Positions 16,949 through 26,110 of a DNA stretch of 64,000 nucleotides are shown here, in pieces. Numbering within the stretch: the stretch's first letter is position 1; every line of letters starts with the position of its first letter. Origin of the DNA: Haladaptatus caseinilyticus (lineage in GTDB: Archaea > Halobacteriota > Halobacteria > Halobacteriales > Haladaptataceae). Position numbers and translations under genes: made by a program. The notes under the pieces are model-generated. The model did no database searches and was not told the DNA's origin. It worked only from the letters and a program-made list of their open reading frames with translations. The DNA lies in the NCBI RefSeq assembly GCF_026248685.1, contig NZ_CP111036.1, positions 1,674,001 through 1,738,000 of the forward strand, in the 5' to 3' direction.

Positions 16949-17440
16949 ATGACCGACGCAGGAGCTGAAACGGCGGAGTCCGACGACCTTCCCGCGCTTC
17001 GAATCACTGCCGATTATCAGTTCGGAGCGGGCGCCGGAACCGCACTGTTCCCGAAGAACGAGGAGTTGGAAATCCGTCGCTCGTCGTCCGGCCGCCCGCA
17101 GCAGGTTCACGCCGACGGTACCAGACTCGTCACCTACGCGACTGACGGGCGATTTACGCTCGGACTCGCAGGCGGTTCCCGACTCGCAGCGGCTCTCGAC
17201 GCACCAGCAGGCCGCGTCATCGTCGGTGACGAGAGCGAACCGTTCGTTCGCGACGGCAAGAACGTCTTCGCCAAATTCGTCGACTCGGTAGACGAGGACG
17301 TTCGCGCCGGCGACGAGGTACTCGTTACGCACGAAAACGGTGATCTGCTCGCGGTCGGTCGCGCCGAACTCGACGCCGACGCCATCCTCGATTTCACCAC
17401 TGGAATGGCCGTTAAAGTGCGCGACGGTGCGGATGAATAG
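16949..17440 (+). CDS. PUA-domain protein, related to archaeosine tRNA-guanine transglycosylase tail
   Basis: A 163-residue protein with an N-terminal ADYQFGAGAG segment and a C-terminal PUA-type RNA-binding domain (from about residue 75: GRVIVGDESEPFVRDGKNVFAKFV and DEVLVTHENGDLLAVGRAELDADAI). This resembles the stand-alone C-terminal part of archaeal TgtA. It probably binds structured RNA such as tRNA or rRNA. It has no catalytic domain of its own. Confidence 0.75.
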   Translation: MTDAGAETAESDDLPALRITADYQFGAGAGTALFPKNEELEIRRSSSGRPQQVHADGTRLVTYATDGRFTLGLAGGSRLAAALDAPAGRVIVGDESEPFVRDGKNVFAKFVDSVDEDVRAGDEVLVTHENGDLLAVGRAELDADAILDFTTGMAVKVRDGADE

Positions 17441-17747
17441 GTCGTTCCATCCCGTAGTCCCGCTGTTTTCGTCGCGCTCGGCGGAATGACCGTGACTGCG
17501 ATTGGACCGTTCCGTCGATAGCGAGCCACAAATCGAGCCCCGATTTCGGCCTTCGAACCCGACCGAAACCTTCCCCCGGCATACTGTTCGCTTTTACAGC
17601 CATTTTCGCCCCGGCCTCGGAACTCCCTCGATGAGCCGTTCACCTGTCGTTTCGGAGGCTATGGCCACTGTCCAACGCGACGAGGGGGAGAAAATAAGTC
17701 GCCGCGTTTGCGTCACGTTTTTTGCCCTCCGTTCCGACGATTCGGGT
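17441..17747. other. 307-base gap before nac
   Basis: No supported gene. The frame of nac stays open upstream through this gap but the translation is rich in Arg, Ser and Pro and poor in acidic residues, so it is not coding. A T-rich CGTTTTTTGC stretch about 27 bases before the nac ATG is the likely promoter core. Confidence 0.5.
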
Positions 17748-18140
17748 ATGTTTGGAGGAGGCGGCGGCGGACTCAACCCCCGAAAGATGCAACAGATGAT
17801 GAAGCAAATGGGAATCGACGTGGACGACGTCGATGCCGAAGAGGTGGTCATCCGGACGGCCGACGGCGAGGAACTCGTCTTCAGCGACCCCGAAGTAACT
17901 CGGATGGACGCCCGCGGTCAGCAGACCTACCAGATCGTCGGCGACGCCGAAACGCGCGAAGCGTCGGGCAGCGCGAGCGGTGCGGTCGAGGCCGGCGATG
18001 CGGAATCGTCCACGGACGAGATTCCGGATGCTGACGTGGAAATCGTCGCCCAACGAACGGGTGCAAGCGAAGACAAAGCCCGCGAGGCACTCGAAGCGGT
18101 CGATGGCGACCTCGCGGCGGCGGTCGAGCGACTGGAGTGA
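17748..18140 (+). CDS. nac: Nascent polypeptide-associated complex protein
   Basis: A 130-residue archaeal NAC. It starts with a glycine run and [15 protein letters not shown], followed by the NAC beta-barrel ([29 protein letters not shown]) and a C-terminal UBA domain of about 40 residues ([19 protein letters not shown]). A loosely conserved acidic linker joins the two. NAC docks at the ribosome exit and contacts nascent chains. The stop overlaps the GTG start of the methyltransferase gene, so the two are translated together. Confidence 0.95.
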   Translation: MFGGGGGGLNPRKMQQMMKQMGIDVDDVDAEEVVIRTADGEELVFSDPEVTRMDARGQQTYQIVGDAETREASGSASGAVEAGDAESSTDEIPDADVEIVAQRTGASEDKAREALEAVDGDLAAAVERLE

Positions 18141-18859
18141 CGATACTGCTCGTTCACGGCGACCGAGAGTATCTCCGTGACCCCGGCGAGGAACTCCAGA
18201 CCGACCTCGGGGTTCTCACCGTTCCCGAGGACGTGCAACCGGGCGACACCTTGATGACCCATTTGGACGAGGAGTTTACGGTTCGACGACTACGCGGCCC
18301 GGACCTCTTTCACCATTTCGAGCGCACGGGCGCGCCGATGCTCCCCAGAGACATCGGACTCATCGTCGGTGAGACTGGCATTTCGGCTGGCGACCGAGTG
18401 TTGGACGCTGGAACCGGAACTGGCGTTCTCGCCGGGTATCTCGGCCGGATCGGCGCGGATGTCGTTACGTTCGAACGCAAGACCGACTTTGCGGAGGTCG
18501 CCCGCGAAAACATCGAAATGGCGGATGTCGCCGACAGAGTCGATGTTCGAACGGGCGACATAACCGAAAATATGGACGACCTCGGCGAGTTCGACGTGCT
18601 CACGCTCGACACACCGGACGCGGCGGAGGTCGTCGCGCATGCGCCCGACCTACTCGCCGATGGTGGCTCGCTCGGCGTGTACGCGCCGTTCGTCGAGAGC
18701 GCCCGCGATGTCGAACTGGCGGCTCGCGAAGCGAACTTCGACAACATCCGGACGATGGAAACCATCCAACGTGAGATGGATTTCGACGACCGAGGGACGC
18801 GGCCCACGACGACCGGCGTCGGTCACACTGGCTATCTGTTATTTGCAAGAAACGTGTGA
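18137..18859 (+). CDS. tRNA (adenine-N1) methyltransferase family protein (TrmI/Gcd14-like)
   Basis: A 240-residue SAM-dependent methyltransferase. The N-terminal beta domain ends in [19 protein letters not shown], and the Rossmann motif I is [18 protein letters not shown], followed by [18 protein letters not shown] and a [10 protein letters not shown] motif IV. This is the TrmI pattern, which in archaea makes m1A57/58 in tRNA. Translation begins at a GTG that overlaps the nac TGA (GTGA). The pair links nascent-chain handling with tRNA modification, an arrangement conserved in haloarchaea as far as I recall. Confidence 0.88.
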   Translation: MTILLVHGDREYLRDPGEELQTDLGVLTVPEDVQPGDTLMTHLDEEFTVRRLRGPDLFHHFERTGAPMLPRDIGLIVGETGISAGDRVLDAGTGTGVLAGYLGRIGADVVTFERKTDFAEVARENIEMADVADRVDVRTGDITENMDDLGEFDVLTLDTPDAAEVVAHAPDLLADGGSLGVYAPFVESARDVELAAREANFDNIRTMETIQREMDFDDRGTRPTTTGVGHTGYLLFARNV

Positions 18860-18952
18860 TCGTCCCTCATTTCGATGACCGTCTCAGGTTTCGATTCGCA
18901 CTCCCTTTTCGAGCAGAAATGCTGAACTATTTCCTACCCGAATTGGAGCCCA

Positions 18953-19545
18953 ATGACCCGATTCCAGAACACAGGACAGCCCGATTGGGACTGGTGGGAA
19001 CGGCTTTGGCCTGCTCCGAGCGAGCTGCTCCGAACGCTCGGGGTCGAGTCGGGCGAAACCGTCGCGGAAGTCGGTTGTGGCAACGGCTATTTCGTCCTCC
19101 CGGCTGCGGAACGTGCGGCGATGGTATATGCGGTCGATATGGACGACGAACTACTGGCAGAACTCGAAGCGATCGCCGAAAATCGCGACCTTACCGGCCG
19201 AATCGAAACGATTTGCGGTGACGCTCGGATCCTTCCCTTCCTGCTTCCTGCCAGCGTCTCGTTTGCGCTCGTTGCGAACGTTCTACACGGTGTCGGTGAA
19301 AAACGTCAGTTCCTTCGACCGTTCGGCAGGTTCTCGAACCGACCGGCCGAGTTGCGGTCATCAACTGGCACGACCAACCGCGAGCCGAAACGACGCTCGA
19401 CGGCGAGCCGCGTGGCCCGCCGACAGACGTTCGGATGTCACTCGACGAAACGACGACCCTGCTCGAAGACGCCGGGTTTTCGATCGAAGAAACGGTCGAA
19501 CTGCCGCCGTTTCACTACGCCGTCATCGCTGAGCGAGCGGAGTGA
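18953..19545 (+). pseudogene. SAM-dependent methyltransferase, frameshifted
   Basis: The first frame gives a normal class I methyltransferase: ESGETVAEVGCGNGYFVLPAAE (SAM motif), then AVDMDDELLAEL and FALVANVLHGVGEK to about codon 121. There the coding frame switches: from 19318 the -1 frame reads TVRQVLEPTGRVAVINWHDQ and continues to the family's usual C-terminal end at 19545. A single missing base near 19316-19318 explains it (FLR followed by TVRQ with one extra A). It may be a true mutation or a sequence error; without correction the product lacks its last third. Confidence 0.8.
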
Positions 19546-19655
19546 GCGATGGGTAAACTAACCAACCCCTCCGAATCAGCAACCGACGCAGTCACCAGAA
19601 ATCAGCGACTCCACAGTTCGTAGCGGCGAGAACGGACCGTCGTAAAAGGTCGTGT

Positions 19656-19967
19656 TTAGTGATCGTCTTCGCGCCACTTGTGCTCGCACTCGGTGCAGAC
19701 GAAAAATCGGGTTTCGCTCTCGTCGGCCGAACGAATCTGTTGCATGTACCAGTAGGCTTCGTCGTTGTCGCAGTTCGGACACTGCGCGCTCGTCGTCGGA
19801 AGCCCGTTGGTGCCGCCGCCGCTCTCTATTATCTCGCTGGCTTCCTGGTCTTCGGTGATCGTGTAATCGCTGGCGTCGCCTTTCGGCTTCTCGTAGCCAC
19901 AGCTACCACAGACCCAAAGGCCATCGTCGGCTTTCATCATGGAACCGCACTCGTCACAGAACTCCAT
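19656..19967 (-). CDS. tfs: Transcription factor S (TFIIS/RPB9-like)
   Basis: A 103-residue archaeal transcript-cleavage factor. The N-terminal ribbon has CDECG and CGSCG; the C-terminal ribbon has CPNC and CTEC with the acidic pair in RSADESETRFF, the residues that reach into the RNA polymerase active site to promote cleavage of backtracked RNA. Presence of both ribbons and the acidic dipeptide argues for a functional TFS rather than a subunit paralogue. Length is normal for the family. Confidence 0.95.
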   Translation of the reverse strand: MEFCDECGSMMKADDGLWVCGSCGYEKPKGDASDYTITEDQEASEIIESGGGTNGLPTTSAQCPNCDNDEAYWYMQQIRSADESETRFFVCTECEHKWREDDH

Positions 19968-20012
19968 CGTTGTCCCGGGATAGCCGACGCGCCCATTTAA
20001 ACGGCGTGCTTC

Positions 20013-20270
20013 TTAGCCCTCGCCCTCGGACTGGTATGGCTCACCCACCGCCTCCCGCGGCAGGACGTTGTTGATCTCCGCGTCGATGTCCTCGACGGAT
20101 TCGTACTCGTCCTGTTCCGTCTGTGCAACGAGTTCGCCGAGGTTCTCTTGTCCTTCCGCGAACAGAACGGTTACATCATCCAGTGCTTCCGCGGCTTCGT
20201 CGCGCGACACTGGATAGGACAACCGCTGGAGTTCGGACTCCAGATGGCTGAACTTAACAGTATGTGCCAT
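20013..20270 (-). CDS. Conserved haloarchaeal protein (DUF5789-like)
   Basis: An acidic 85-residue protein beginning MAHTVKFSHLESELQRLSYPVSRDEA. The N-terminal SHLESEL..LSYPV..DEA pattern resembles the DUF5789 family of small haloarchaeal proteins; the rest is helical and acidic. The ATG chosen gives that canonical N-terminus; the extension upstream adds only MFSVA. It is followed, on the other strand, by an MFS transporter. Function unknown. Confidence 0.65.
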   Translation of the reverse strand: MAHTVKFSHLESELQRLSYPVSRDEAAEALDDVTVLFAEGQENLGELVAQTEQDEYESVEDIDAEINNVLPREAVGEPYQSEGEG

Positions 20271-20358
20271 GGCAACAGAGAACAACGCGAATCGTCTTAG
20301 CTGTTATCACGGCCTCCATCACAATCGTCTTCACCGCGGGAACGGTATTTCGAACCGA

Positions 20359-21621
20359 ATGTTCGGTACCGACAGACGGGTATTAGCGCTGGCGCTGGCA
20401 CGAATGGCGGACGCAGTCGGTAATTCGTTCCTTATCGTCGTGTTGCCGGTGTATATCGCGAGCGGTGCGGTTTCCGGCGACACGTTCGGTCTCGAGGAGG
20501 CGATGGTCACGGGAGTCGTGCTCTCGTTGTTCGGCTTTCTCAACAGCTTCACGCAGCCGTTCGCCGGGAGGATCTCCGACCGAACCGGAAAACGAAAGCT
20601 GTTCATCCTGCTCGGTCTGGCGATTCTGACGCTGACGAACGTCGCATACGCCTTCGCCGGAAACTATGTGTCGCTCGTCCTCATTCGCGCACTTCAGGGC
20701 GTCGGCGTCGCCTTTACGATTCCCTGTACCATCGCGCTCGTCAACGAACTCGCCACGGGTGACACCCGTGGGGGGAATATGGGCGTGTTCAACACGTTCC
20801 GTCTGTTGGGATTCGGCCTCGGACCGATCGCGGCAGGGTCGGTCGTGGATGGTGGACCGTACACCATCGCAGGTATCCAACTGACCGGCTTCGACGCCGC
20901 GTTCTACTTCGCGGCAGTCGGCGCGCTCGTCAGCTACTTGCTCGTCACCTTGCTGGTGAGCGACCCGAAGCGCACCGAATCGAGTGCCGGCGAGGAGTTC
21001 GACCTCTCGCTGCGTAGTTCAGGTGGTGGTCTCGATCCCGTCTTTACGCTCGGACTCACGACGCTGTTTTTGGCGATAAGCATCGCACTTCTGGCGACGA
21101 TCGAACCGACGATCAACGAACGGCTGGACCAAGGGAAGACGTGGTTCGGACTTCAGTTCGCCGCGTTCGTCCTCGCACAGGTCGCGCTTCAGGCTCCGGT
21201 CGGCCGCGCGAGCGACCGGTTCGGCCGCCGTCCCTTCATCATCGTCGGAATGGTCGTTTTGGTCCCAGCGACGCTGGCACAGGGGTTCGTCGGTACCTCG
21301 ACGCAGATGCTCGTTGCCCGTCTCGTACAGGGTGTCGCCGGCGCGCTGGTGTTCGCGCCTGCGCTCGCGTTGGCCGGTGACCTCGCGCGTGAGGGGCAGT
21401 CCGGAACTCAACTCTCCATCCTGACGATGGCGTTCGGACTGGGGACCGCAATCGGTCCGCTTGCGTCCGGATTCCTCGTTCGGTATGGCTTCTCGATTCC
21501 GTTCGAGTTCGGGGCGATACTGGCGGCGCTCGGCGCACTCCTCGTCTACACGCAGGTCGAAGAAACGATGTCAGTGGGTGCGGATTCGGACGCCGAATCG
21601 CGCCCGGCGCCGCAAGATTGA
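20359..21621 (+). CDS. MFS transporter
   Basis: A 420-residue major facilitator with about 12 helices. The cytoplasmic loop 2-3 signature GRISDRTGKRKLFI and its second-half counterpart GRASDRFGRRPFIIV are both present, and the central loop is polar (about residues 195-215). Sequence type suggests a drug/proton antiporter-like member, but the substrate is unknown. The ATG of MFGTDRRVLALAL is preferred over the longer frame, whose extra 30 residues overlap the promoter of the divergent gene and are basic. Confidence 0.88.
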   Translation: MFGTDRRVLALALARMADAVGNSFLIVVLPVYIASGAVSGDTFGLEEAMVTGVVLSLFGFLNSFTQPFAGRISDRTGKRKLFILLGLAILTLTNVAYAFAGNYVSLVLIRALQGVGVAFTIPCTIALVNELATGDTRGGNMGVFNTFRLLGFGLGPIAAGSVVDGGPYTIAGIQLTGFDAAFYFAAVGALVSYLLVTLLVSDPKRTESSAGEEFDLSLRSSGGGLDPVFTLGLTTLFLAISIALLATIEPTINERLDQGKTWFGLQFAAFVLAQVALQAPVGRASDRFGRRPFIIVGMVVLVPATLAQGFVGTSTQMLVARLVQGVAGALVFAPALALAGDLAREGQSGTQLSILTMAFGLGTAIGPLASGFLVRYGFSIPFEFGAILAALGALLVYTQVEETMSVGADSDAESRPAPQD

Positions 21622-21627
21622 GGGTTT

Positions 21628-22410
21628 CTACTTGAATTCCGGTTCCCGGTCGTCCAGGAACGCGGCCATTCCTTCGCGTTGGTCGTGCGTACCGAACAGC
21701 GAACTCCAGAGACGGCGCTCGTAGCGGAGGCCTGCCGACTGGGTTCCCTCGTGTGTCTGGTTCAGTGCTTCCTTTGCAGCCTGAAGGGCGAACGCCGGTC
21801 GTTTCGCCAAATCCCTCGCCATTTCTTCGACGTGGGCGTCGATCTGGTCGTGCGCGACGACTTCGCCGACCAAGCCCATTTCGTGGGCATCCTGTGCGTC
21901 GATTCGCTCGCCGAAGAAGATGAGCCTGCGAGCCAGTTCGTCGCCCACCACGCGAGCGAGTCGCTGGGTCCCACCCCATCCTGGAATAATGCCGAGGTCG
22001 ATTTCGGTCTGGCCGATGACGGCGTTCTCGCTCGCCACCCGGAGGTCGCAGGCGAGCGCGAGTTCACACCCGCCGCCGAACGCGTAGCCGTTCACCGCCG
22101 CGATGGCGGGCGCGGGGAACGACTCCAGCATGTCTGCCACGTCATGTCCGAGCTCCGCGTACTCCTGTGCTTCCGTCGTCGAGAGGTCCTGCATATGGCT
22201 GATGTCGGCTCCCGCGATGAACGCTTTCTCCCCAGCGCCGGTCAGTACGAGCGCGCGGGCATCTTCGGATTCTGCCTCGGAAATCGCATCACGGAGCGCG
22301 CGCAACGTCTCGACGTTCAACGCGTTGAGTCGGTCGGGTCGGTCAACCGTTAGCGTCGCTACGTCGTCGTCGTCGTCGAACTCGAGTCGTACCGTGTCCC
22401 ATTCGGGCAT
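21628..22410 (-). CDS. Enoyl-CoA hydratase/isomerase family protein
   Basis: A 260-residue crotonase-fold protein. The oxyanion-hole segments AFIAGADISHMQ and NGYAFGGGCELALACDLR are intact, and both catalytic-type glutamates, in GGCELALA and GQTEIDLGIIPGWGG, are present, which favours a hydratase. It probably acts in fatty-acid or amino-acid degradation. The start MPEWDTVRLEF was selected; the open frame upstream is arginine- and serine-rich and is not coding. It ends seven bases after the convergent MFS stop. Confidence 0.92.
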   Translation of the reverse strand: MPEWDTVRLEFDDDDDVATLTVDRPDRLNALNVETLRALRDAISEAESEDARALVLTGAGEKAFIAGADISHMQDLSTTEAQEYAELGHDVADMLESFPAPAIAAVNGYAFGGGCELALACDLRVASENAVIGQTEIDLGIIPGWGGTQRLARVVGDELARRLIFFGERIDAQDAHEMGLVGEVVAHDQIDAHVEEMARDLAKRPAFALQAAKEALNQTHEGTQSAGLRYERRLWSSLFGTHDQREGMAAFLDDREPEFK

Positions 22411-22622
22411 GCGTTCACCGTCTCGCGGAACTCGGTTAATCATTGCGGAGATGTGGATTTTGATCGAAAGACGGATCGATGTCCGCCATAGTGGGTCCCG
22501 CGAGTGTTCGGATGAGTGTGGAAAGACGAGTTCGGTTATTCCTCCACACGACCCCGCAATCATCGTCGTCGCCCAAACTGCTCCGGAACTGGGAAATAAT
22601 ACGCCCCCATACCCTTTCCATA

Positions 22623-23123
22623 ATGACGCTGTCCGAGGAGGCCCGCGAGCGACTCGCCGACCTGGTCGAACTGCAACCGACGAAAAACAGCGAACTACAG
22701 GACCGCTGGGGATTGGAGAGCGGGAGCGAAGTGCACCAGTATCTGGAGAGCGAACTGAAGGAGTACTACTACCGCGACGAAAACAGTTACATCTGCGCGA
22801 CGACCGAGGCGAACGACCTCGTGGACGTGGAACCAGGCATGGTCGCTGACGAGGACGGGGATGCACCCAGCGTCGTCCGCGTGCCTGAAATTCAACAGCG
22901 TATTTTCACCGTTCTCGCCGATCACGACGAGCGATCCGAGAGCGTCGTCTCCGTGCTCCACAAACTTCGCGACGAGTACGACCTCGATCCCGACGTGGAC
23001 GACGTGCGCTCCGCCCTCCAGAGTTTGAAACGAAAGGGCGTCGTCGAAGTCGTCTACCGAACCGTCCCGACGTTCAAACTCGCCGTCAAACGAGAGGAAA
23101 TCACCGTCGAAGCGTCCGGGTAA
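22623..23123 (+). CDS. Winged-helix-like haloarchaeal protein (DUF5797-like)
   Basis: A 166-residue acidic protein with two helix-turn-helix-like halves: LADLVELQPTKNSELQDRWGLES near the N-terminus and IFTVLADHDERSESVVSVLHKLRDEYDLDPDVDDVRSALQSLKRKG near the C-terminus, each followed by a beta-wing-like YYYRDENSYIC or VVEVVYRT. It is probably a regulator or a nucleic-acid-binding protein; DUF5797 is my best family match. AAATAATACG 25 bases upstream of the ATG is a well-placed TATA box. Confidence 0.7.
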   Translation: MTLSEEARERLADLVELQPTKNSELQDRWGLESGSEVHQYLESELKEYYYRDENSYICATTEANDLVDVEPGMVADEDGDAPSVVRVPEIQQRIFTVLADHDERSESVVSVLHKLRDEYDLDPDVDDVRSALQSLKRKGVVEVVYRTVPTFKLAVKREEITVEASG

Positions 23124-23158
23124 TCGGTCGAACCCCGGACTAGTGACACCCAGTCGGA

Positions 23159-24199
23159 TTACTTCGGTCGAAATCGCTCCCGGCGGGAGTCGAGCAGTCG
23201 CTGAATCGCCTTTCCAGGGCCGCCTTCGATTGGCCATCCTTTCCGTCGCCACGCGGGTGGTTCGGGTTCGAAGTCGGAACAGCGTCCGGAACACTGTTTC
23301 GCGGTTTGCGAACACGACTTCGCCGAACAGTGGGGAAGCAGCAACTCGTTTTCGCGCCGCAGTTCGAAGTGCCGACAGTCGGGGCGCATGGTTCGGGTAT
23401 ACGACCGCCAGCCGCGTTCGTACGCCCGCTCCGCGATTTCCAGTCGCTTTTGTTGTTTCGTTTCGCTCTCGACGTAATCGAAGCGGGCCGCCGATTGATC
23501 GTATGCTCCGCCACTCGGCCGCTCCACGATTCTGGTTCCCGGCGACTCAACGTCCAGGGTTCGGGGATACCACGCCACTGTGGCGGTTTCCGCCTTCGAA
23601 CTCGCATCCTCGTCGAAGGTCAGAATGCCCGCCTCGACGGGAAGGGATTCCAGCAGTGCAGGTTCGACTCGGTCACCGGTCGCACGAGTTGCAACCCACA
23701 CTTCGTCGGCCAGCGCGAACGCCACGTCTCGTTCCATCTGAGGACGTAAATCGCGGGCGGCACTGGCGTCCAGATCGGGCTTGTTTTCGATTGCGACGAT
23801 GCGACGAACCCAGTCCGGATAGTCCCAGCGGCGCCTGATTTCGAGCCGTCGTCCGCGTTTTCGAACGTCCAAAATCCCCCGGTCGTCCGCCTCGTGAATC
23901 GTTTCACGCACGTATCGCCACGAATAGCCCGGGTGGGGGAGGGCGTCCTGATACCACGCCCACTCTTCGGGTGCGTTCCGCATCACGTGTAGATGGTCGC
24001 TTTCGAGTCGCGTTCGACCGAACTTCGCACGTTGGGCGAACGCGTCACTGTCCACCTCTACGACGACTGTATCCCACCGTCTACGCTTCGTCCCGAGCTG
24101 TCGCGAGACGAGCACCGGACATTCACGGCCCGCTGGTGGCCAGTTTCGTTCCACCCACCGACACGTTCGCAACTCGAACGTGAACTCCGGCTCGGCCAT
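23159..24199 (-). CDS. DUF5787-like protein; candidate PD-(D/E)XK nuclease fold with Cys cluster
   Basis: A 346-residue protein. Residues 1-50 give a helix with Glu and a strand RRWDTVVVEVD (Asp 43). Residues 55-125 read as a winged helix. The core then resumes with RRIVAIENKPDLD (E138-x-K140) and PQMERDVAFALADEVWVATR, the order expected of a PD-(D/E)XK nuclease in which a helix-turn-helix has been inserted. The C-terminal region has five cysteines at about 275, 291, 296, 303 and 307, which could hold zinc or an iron-sulfur cluster as in Cas4/AddB-type proteins. The family name is from memory, and the nuclease reading is inference. Confidence 0.7.
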   Translation of the reverse strand: MAEPEFTFELRTCRWVERNWPPAGRECPVLVSRQLGTKRRRWDTVVVEVDSDAFAQRAKFGRTRLESDHLHVMRNAPEEWAWYQDALPHPGYSWRYVRETIHEADDRGILDVRKRGRRLEIRRRWDYPDWVRRIVAIENKPDLDASAARDLRPQMERDVAFALADEVWVATRATGDRVEPALLESLPVEAGILTFDEDASSKAETATVAWYPRTLDVESPGTRIVERPSGGAYDQSAARFDYVESETKQQKRLEIAERAYERGWRSYTRTMRPDCRHFELRRENELLLPHCSAKSCSQTAKQCSGRCSDFEPEPPAWRRKGWPIEGGPGKAIQRLLDSRRERFRPK

Positions 24200-24338
24200 A
24201 CCGACTTCTCGTCCCCCGTGCTGGTAAGCGATTCGACTGACTCATAGCAGAAAATTTTTGTTTACCGGTATGAAAGTTCCAGCCACGCTCGTCACGAGAC
24301 GGGCGAACGCGGTTTTACCGCAATATTACCGAACAGCT

Positions 24339-25019
24339 ATGAACATACGACACGCTTTGACCTCCTTGGTGATCGTCTCGCTCCTCGCAGGCACTGCCGT
24401 TGCAGGCACCGCCGGAACCGCGACGAACACCGACCAGAACCCTGCTGTACAGTCCCCTCTGTTCTTCCAACAGGAAGGCGATGGTAACGGAACCGTTTCG
24501 TTCAACCACTCCATCTACGAAGTCCAACAGGGCGAGACAGCAACGATGAACTTCAGCCTCGATGGTCTCGACGCCATGACCGTCCGAATCGGCGGTGGAC
24601 AGGCTGATTACACGCTAAACGCATCCGTCACCGACGGCGACGGCGATGGGCAGGTCGTTTTGCAGTTCGACACGTCGAAAGCCGGAAGCGGTGATGGATC
24701 GGCGCTGACGGCACGAGGCGACGACGACACCGTCTCCGTCACGAACGAGACGAACGCGGATTCGCTGAAAGCGTTTATGTACGGCCTCACGGTTTACTCG
24801 GGAACCGGCGAGAACGCCTCCGAAATCGCCTATGGCGGCATCAACGTCCACGGTGACGGCTCGTCGAATCGGACGACGACAACGACCGAGGGTGAATCGT
24901 CCGGGACGACGACAACGACGGCCACCGAAACGACCGGGTCCGACGGCCAACCCGGCTTCGGCATCGGTCTCGCAGTAACCGCCCTCGCGGGAGTCGCACT
25001 GCTGGCGCGGCGTCGATAA
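24339..25019 (+). CDS. Secreted surface protein with PGF-CTERM tail
   Basis: A 226-residue exported protein. A Sec signal peptide (residues 1-24, MNIRHALTSLVIVSLLAGTAVAG) is followed by a beta-rich domain of about 130 residues, a Thr-rich linker that is probably glycosylated, and a tripartite C-terminus: PGFGIG, a hydrophobic helix and RRR. This tail is recognised by archaeosortase A, which cleaves it and attaches the protein to membrane lipid. The globular part resembles domains found in haloarchaeal surface glycoproteins. Convergent with the Nudix gene. Confidence 0.85.
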   Translation: MNIRHALTSLVIVSLLAGTAVAGTAGTATNTDQNPAVQSPLFFQQEGDGNGTVSFNHSIYEVQQGETATMNFSLDGLDAMTVRIGGGQADYTLNASVTDGDGDGQVVLQFDTSKAGSGDGSALTARGDDDTVSVTNETNADSLKAFMYGLTVYSGTGENASEIAYGGINVHGDGSSNRTTTTTEGESSGTTTTTATETTGSDGQPGFGIGLAVTALAGVALLARRR

Positions 25020-25040
25020 CGTCCGAAAACTCCACGTTTT

Positions 25041-25469
25041 TCAGTGGTCGTCGTTCTCGTCGAGGAACTCGTGAGCATCACGGAGGATGTCCCGTGGACC
25101 GTCCTGCGTGATGGTGTTTATCGCCTGTTCGTAATCACGCCACTGCAGGTCGCGGTGTTCGTTCGACAGTTCCGCGCTGGCTTCGTACGATTTTGCGATG
25201 AACAGATGCACCGTTTTGTGGATCGTCGTTCCGTTCGCTTCGAAGACGTAACTGTAGTCGTCGCGAAAGCCATCGAGGAGCCGAAAATCGTCGATTCCGG
25301 CCTCCTCTTTTACTTCCCTGATTGCCGTTTGCTGTAGCTCTTCGTCGCCCTCCACGCCGCCTTTGGGGAACTCCCAATCGCCCGGACGGCTTTTGAGGAG
25401 GAGGTATTCCCTTCGACCACGGGTATCCCGAAAGAGGATCGCACCCGCGCTCGTAGCTTTGACTGCCAT
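25041..25469 (-). CDS. Nudix hydrolase, diadenosine tetraphosphatase-like
   Basis: A 142-residue Nudix enzyme with an exact Nudix box: GGVEGDEELQQTAIREVKEE followed by AGI, i.e. Gx5Ex7REUxEExGU. The opening AGAILFRDTRGRREYLLLKS and the WEFPKGG preceding the box are typical of Ap4A hydrolases, which clear dinucleoside polyphosphates. The ATG at 25469 is used; another ATG three codons earlier is equally possible. Confidence 0.92.
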   Translation of the reverse strand: MAVKATSAGAILFRDTRGRREYLLLKSRPGDWEFPKGGVEGDEELQQTAIREVKEEAGIDDFRLLDGFRDDYSYVFEANGTTIHKTVHLFIAKSYEASAELSNEHRDLQWRDYEQAINTITQDGPRDILRDAHEFLDENDDH

Positions 25470-25657
25470 TGCGCTCATCTATGCGGTTCGCCATTAAAGG
25501 AATGTCGAACCAGTACAGTTCTTCTCGCGTGTCTTCTGCGCACCGTCTCGACCATCACGACATGTCGGGGAAAACCAGACAGCGAACCGAAACATCCGCT
25601 CGAACGAGAAGCAGGAATTTTACGTACTGTGATTCTCTATACTCTACAGAGCCAGCC

Positions 25658-25990
25658 ATGACCTTCATCACAAAAATACTGCTCCAGAGCGGGAACCGTC
25701 CCGTACTGGACAAAGTCGTGTCGGAAATTCGCTCGACGGCGGAACGAAAAGGGGCGGACCTGCGGGGCCCTCACTCCGAACCGCCGGAACGCATCCGTGT
25801 CCCACAGTACAAAACGCTCTCCGGTGACGAGGGACGTCAGTTCAGAAGTTGGGATTACACCGTGTACACGCGAAAGGTGGAAATCGTGGGTCACAACGGC
25901 GTTTCACGGCAAGTCGCCGAGATGGATTTCCCGCCGGGAATCCGCGTCGAGGTAGAACTCGAACAGATTCAGGGAATGGGCAAAGCATAA
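25658..25990 (+). CDS. uS10/mL48-type ribosomal protein S10 paralogue
   Basis: A 110-residue S10-fold protein. It has the S10 pattern of a first strand (TFITKILLQSGN), helix (RPVLDKVVSEIRSTAERKGADLRGP), the loop HSEPPERIRVPQYKT and a C-terminal strand ending in IRVEVELEQI. True S10 belongs in a ribosomal or EF-1A operon; this stand-alone copy instead resembles the second, diverged paralogue found in haloarchaea. It might be an alternative ribosome component or have left the ribosome. Confidence 0.8.
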   Translation: MTFITKILLQSGNRPVLDKVVSEIRSTAERKGADLRGPHSEPPERIRVPQYKTLSGDEGRQFRSWDYTVYTRKVEIVGHNGVSRQVAEMDFPPGIRVEVELEQIQGMGKA

Positions 25991-26110
25991 CTCGGACCCG
26001 AAATCCCCGAATTTCGTCGTTTCTCCGCCGATACCGAACGGTTCTCTCGCTCGTGTTCACGCGTAGCGATCGAAATACGGTGCGGTAATCGGTCGTGTTT
26101 TCTCCCCCAT

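Noticed and set aside
17502-17747. N-terminal extension of nac
   Set aside because: The translation is rich in Arg, Ser and Pro and lacks conservation; the glycine start MFGGGGGGL is the family's normal beginning.
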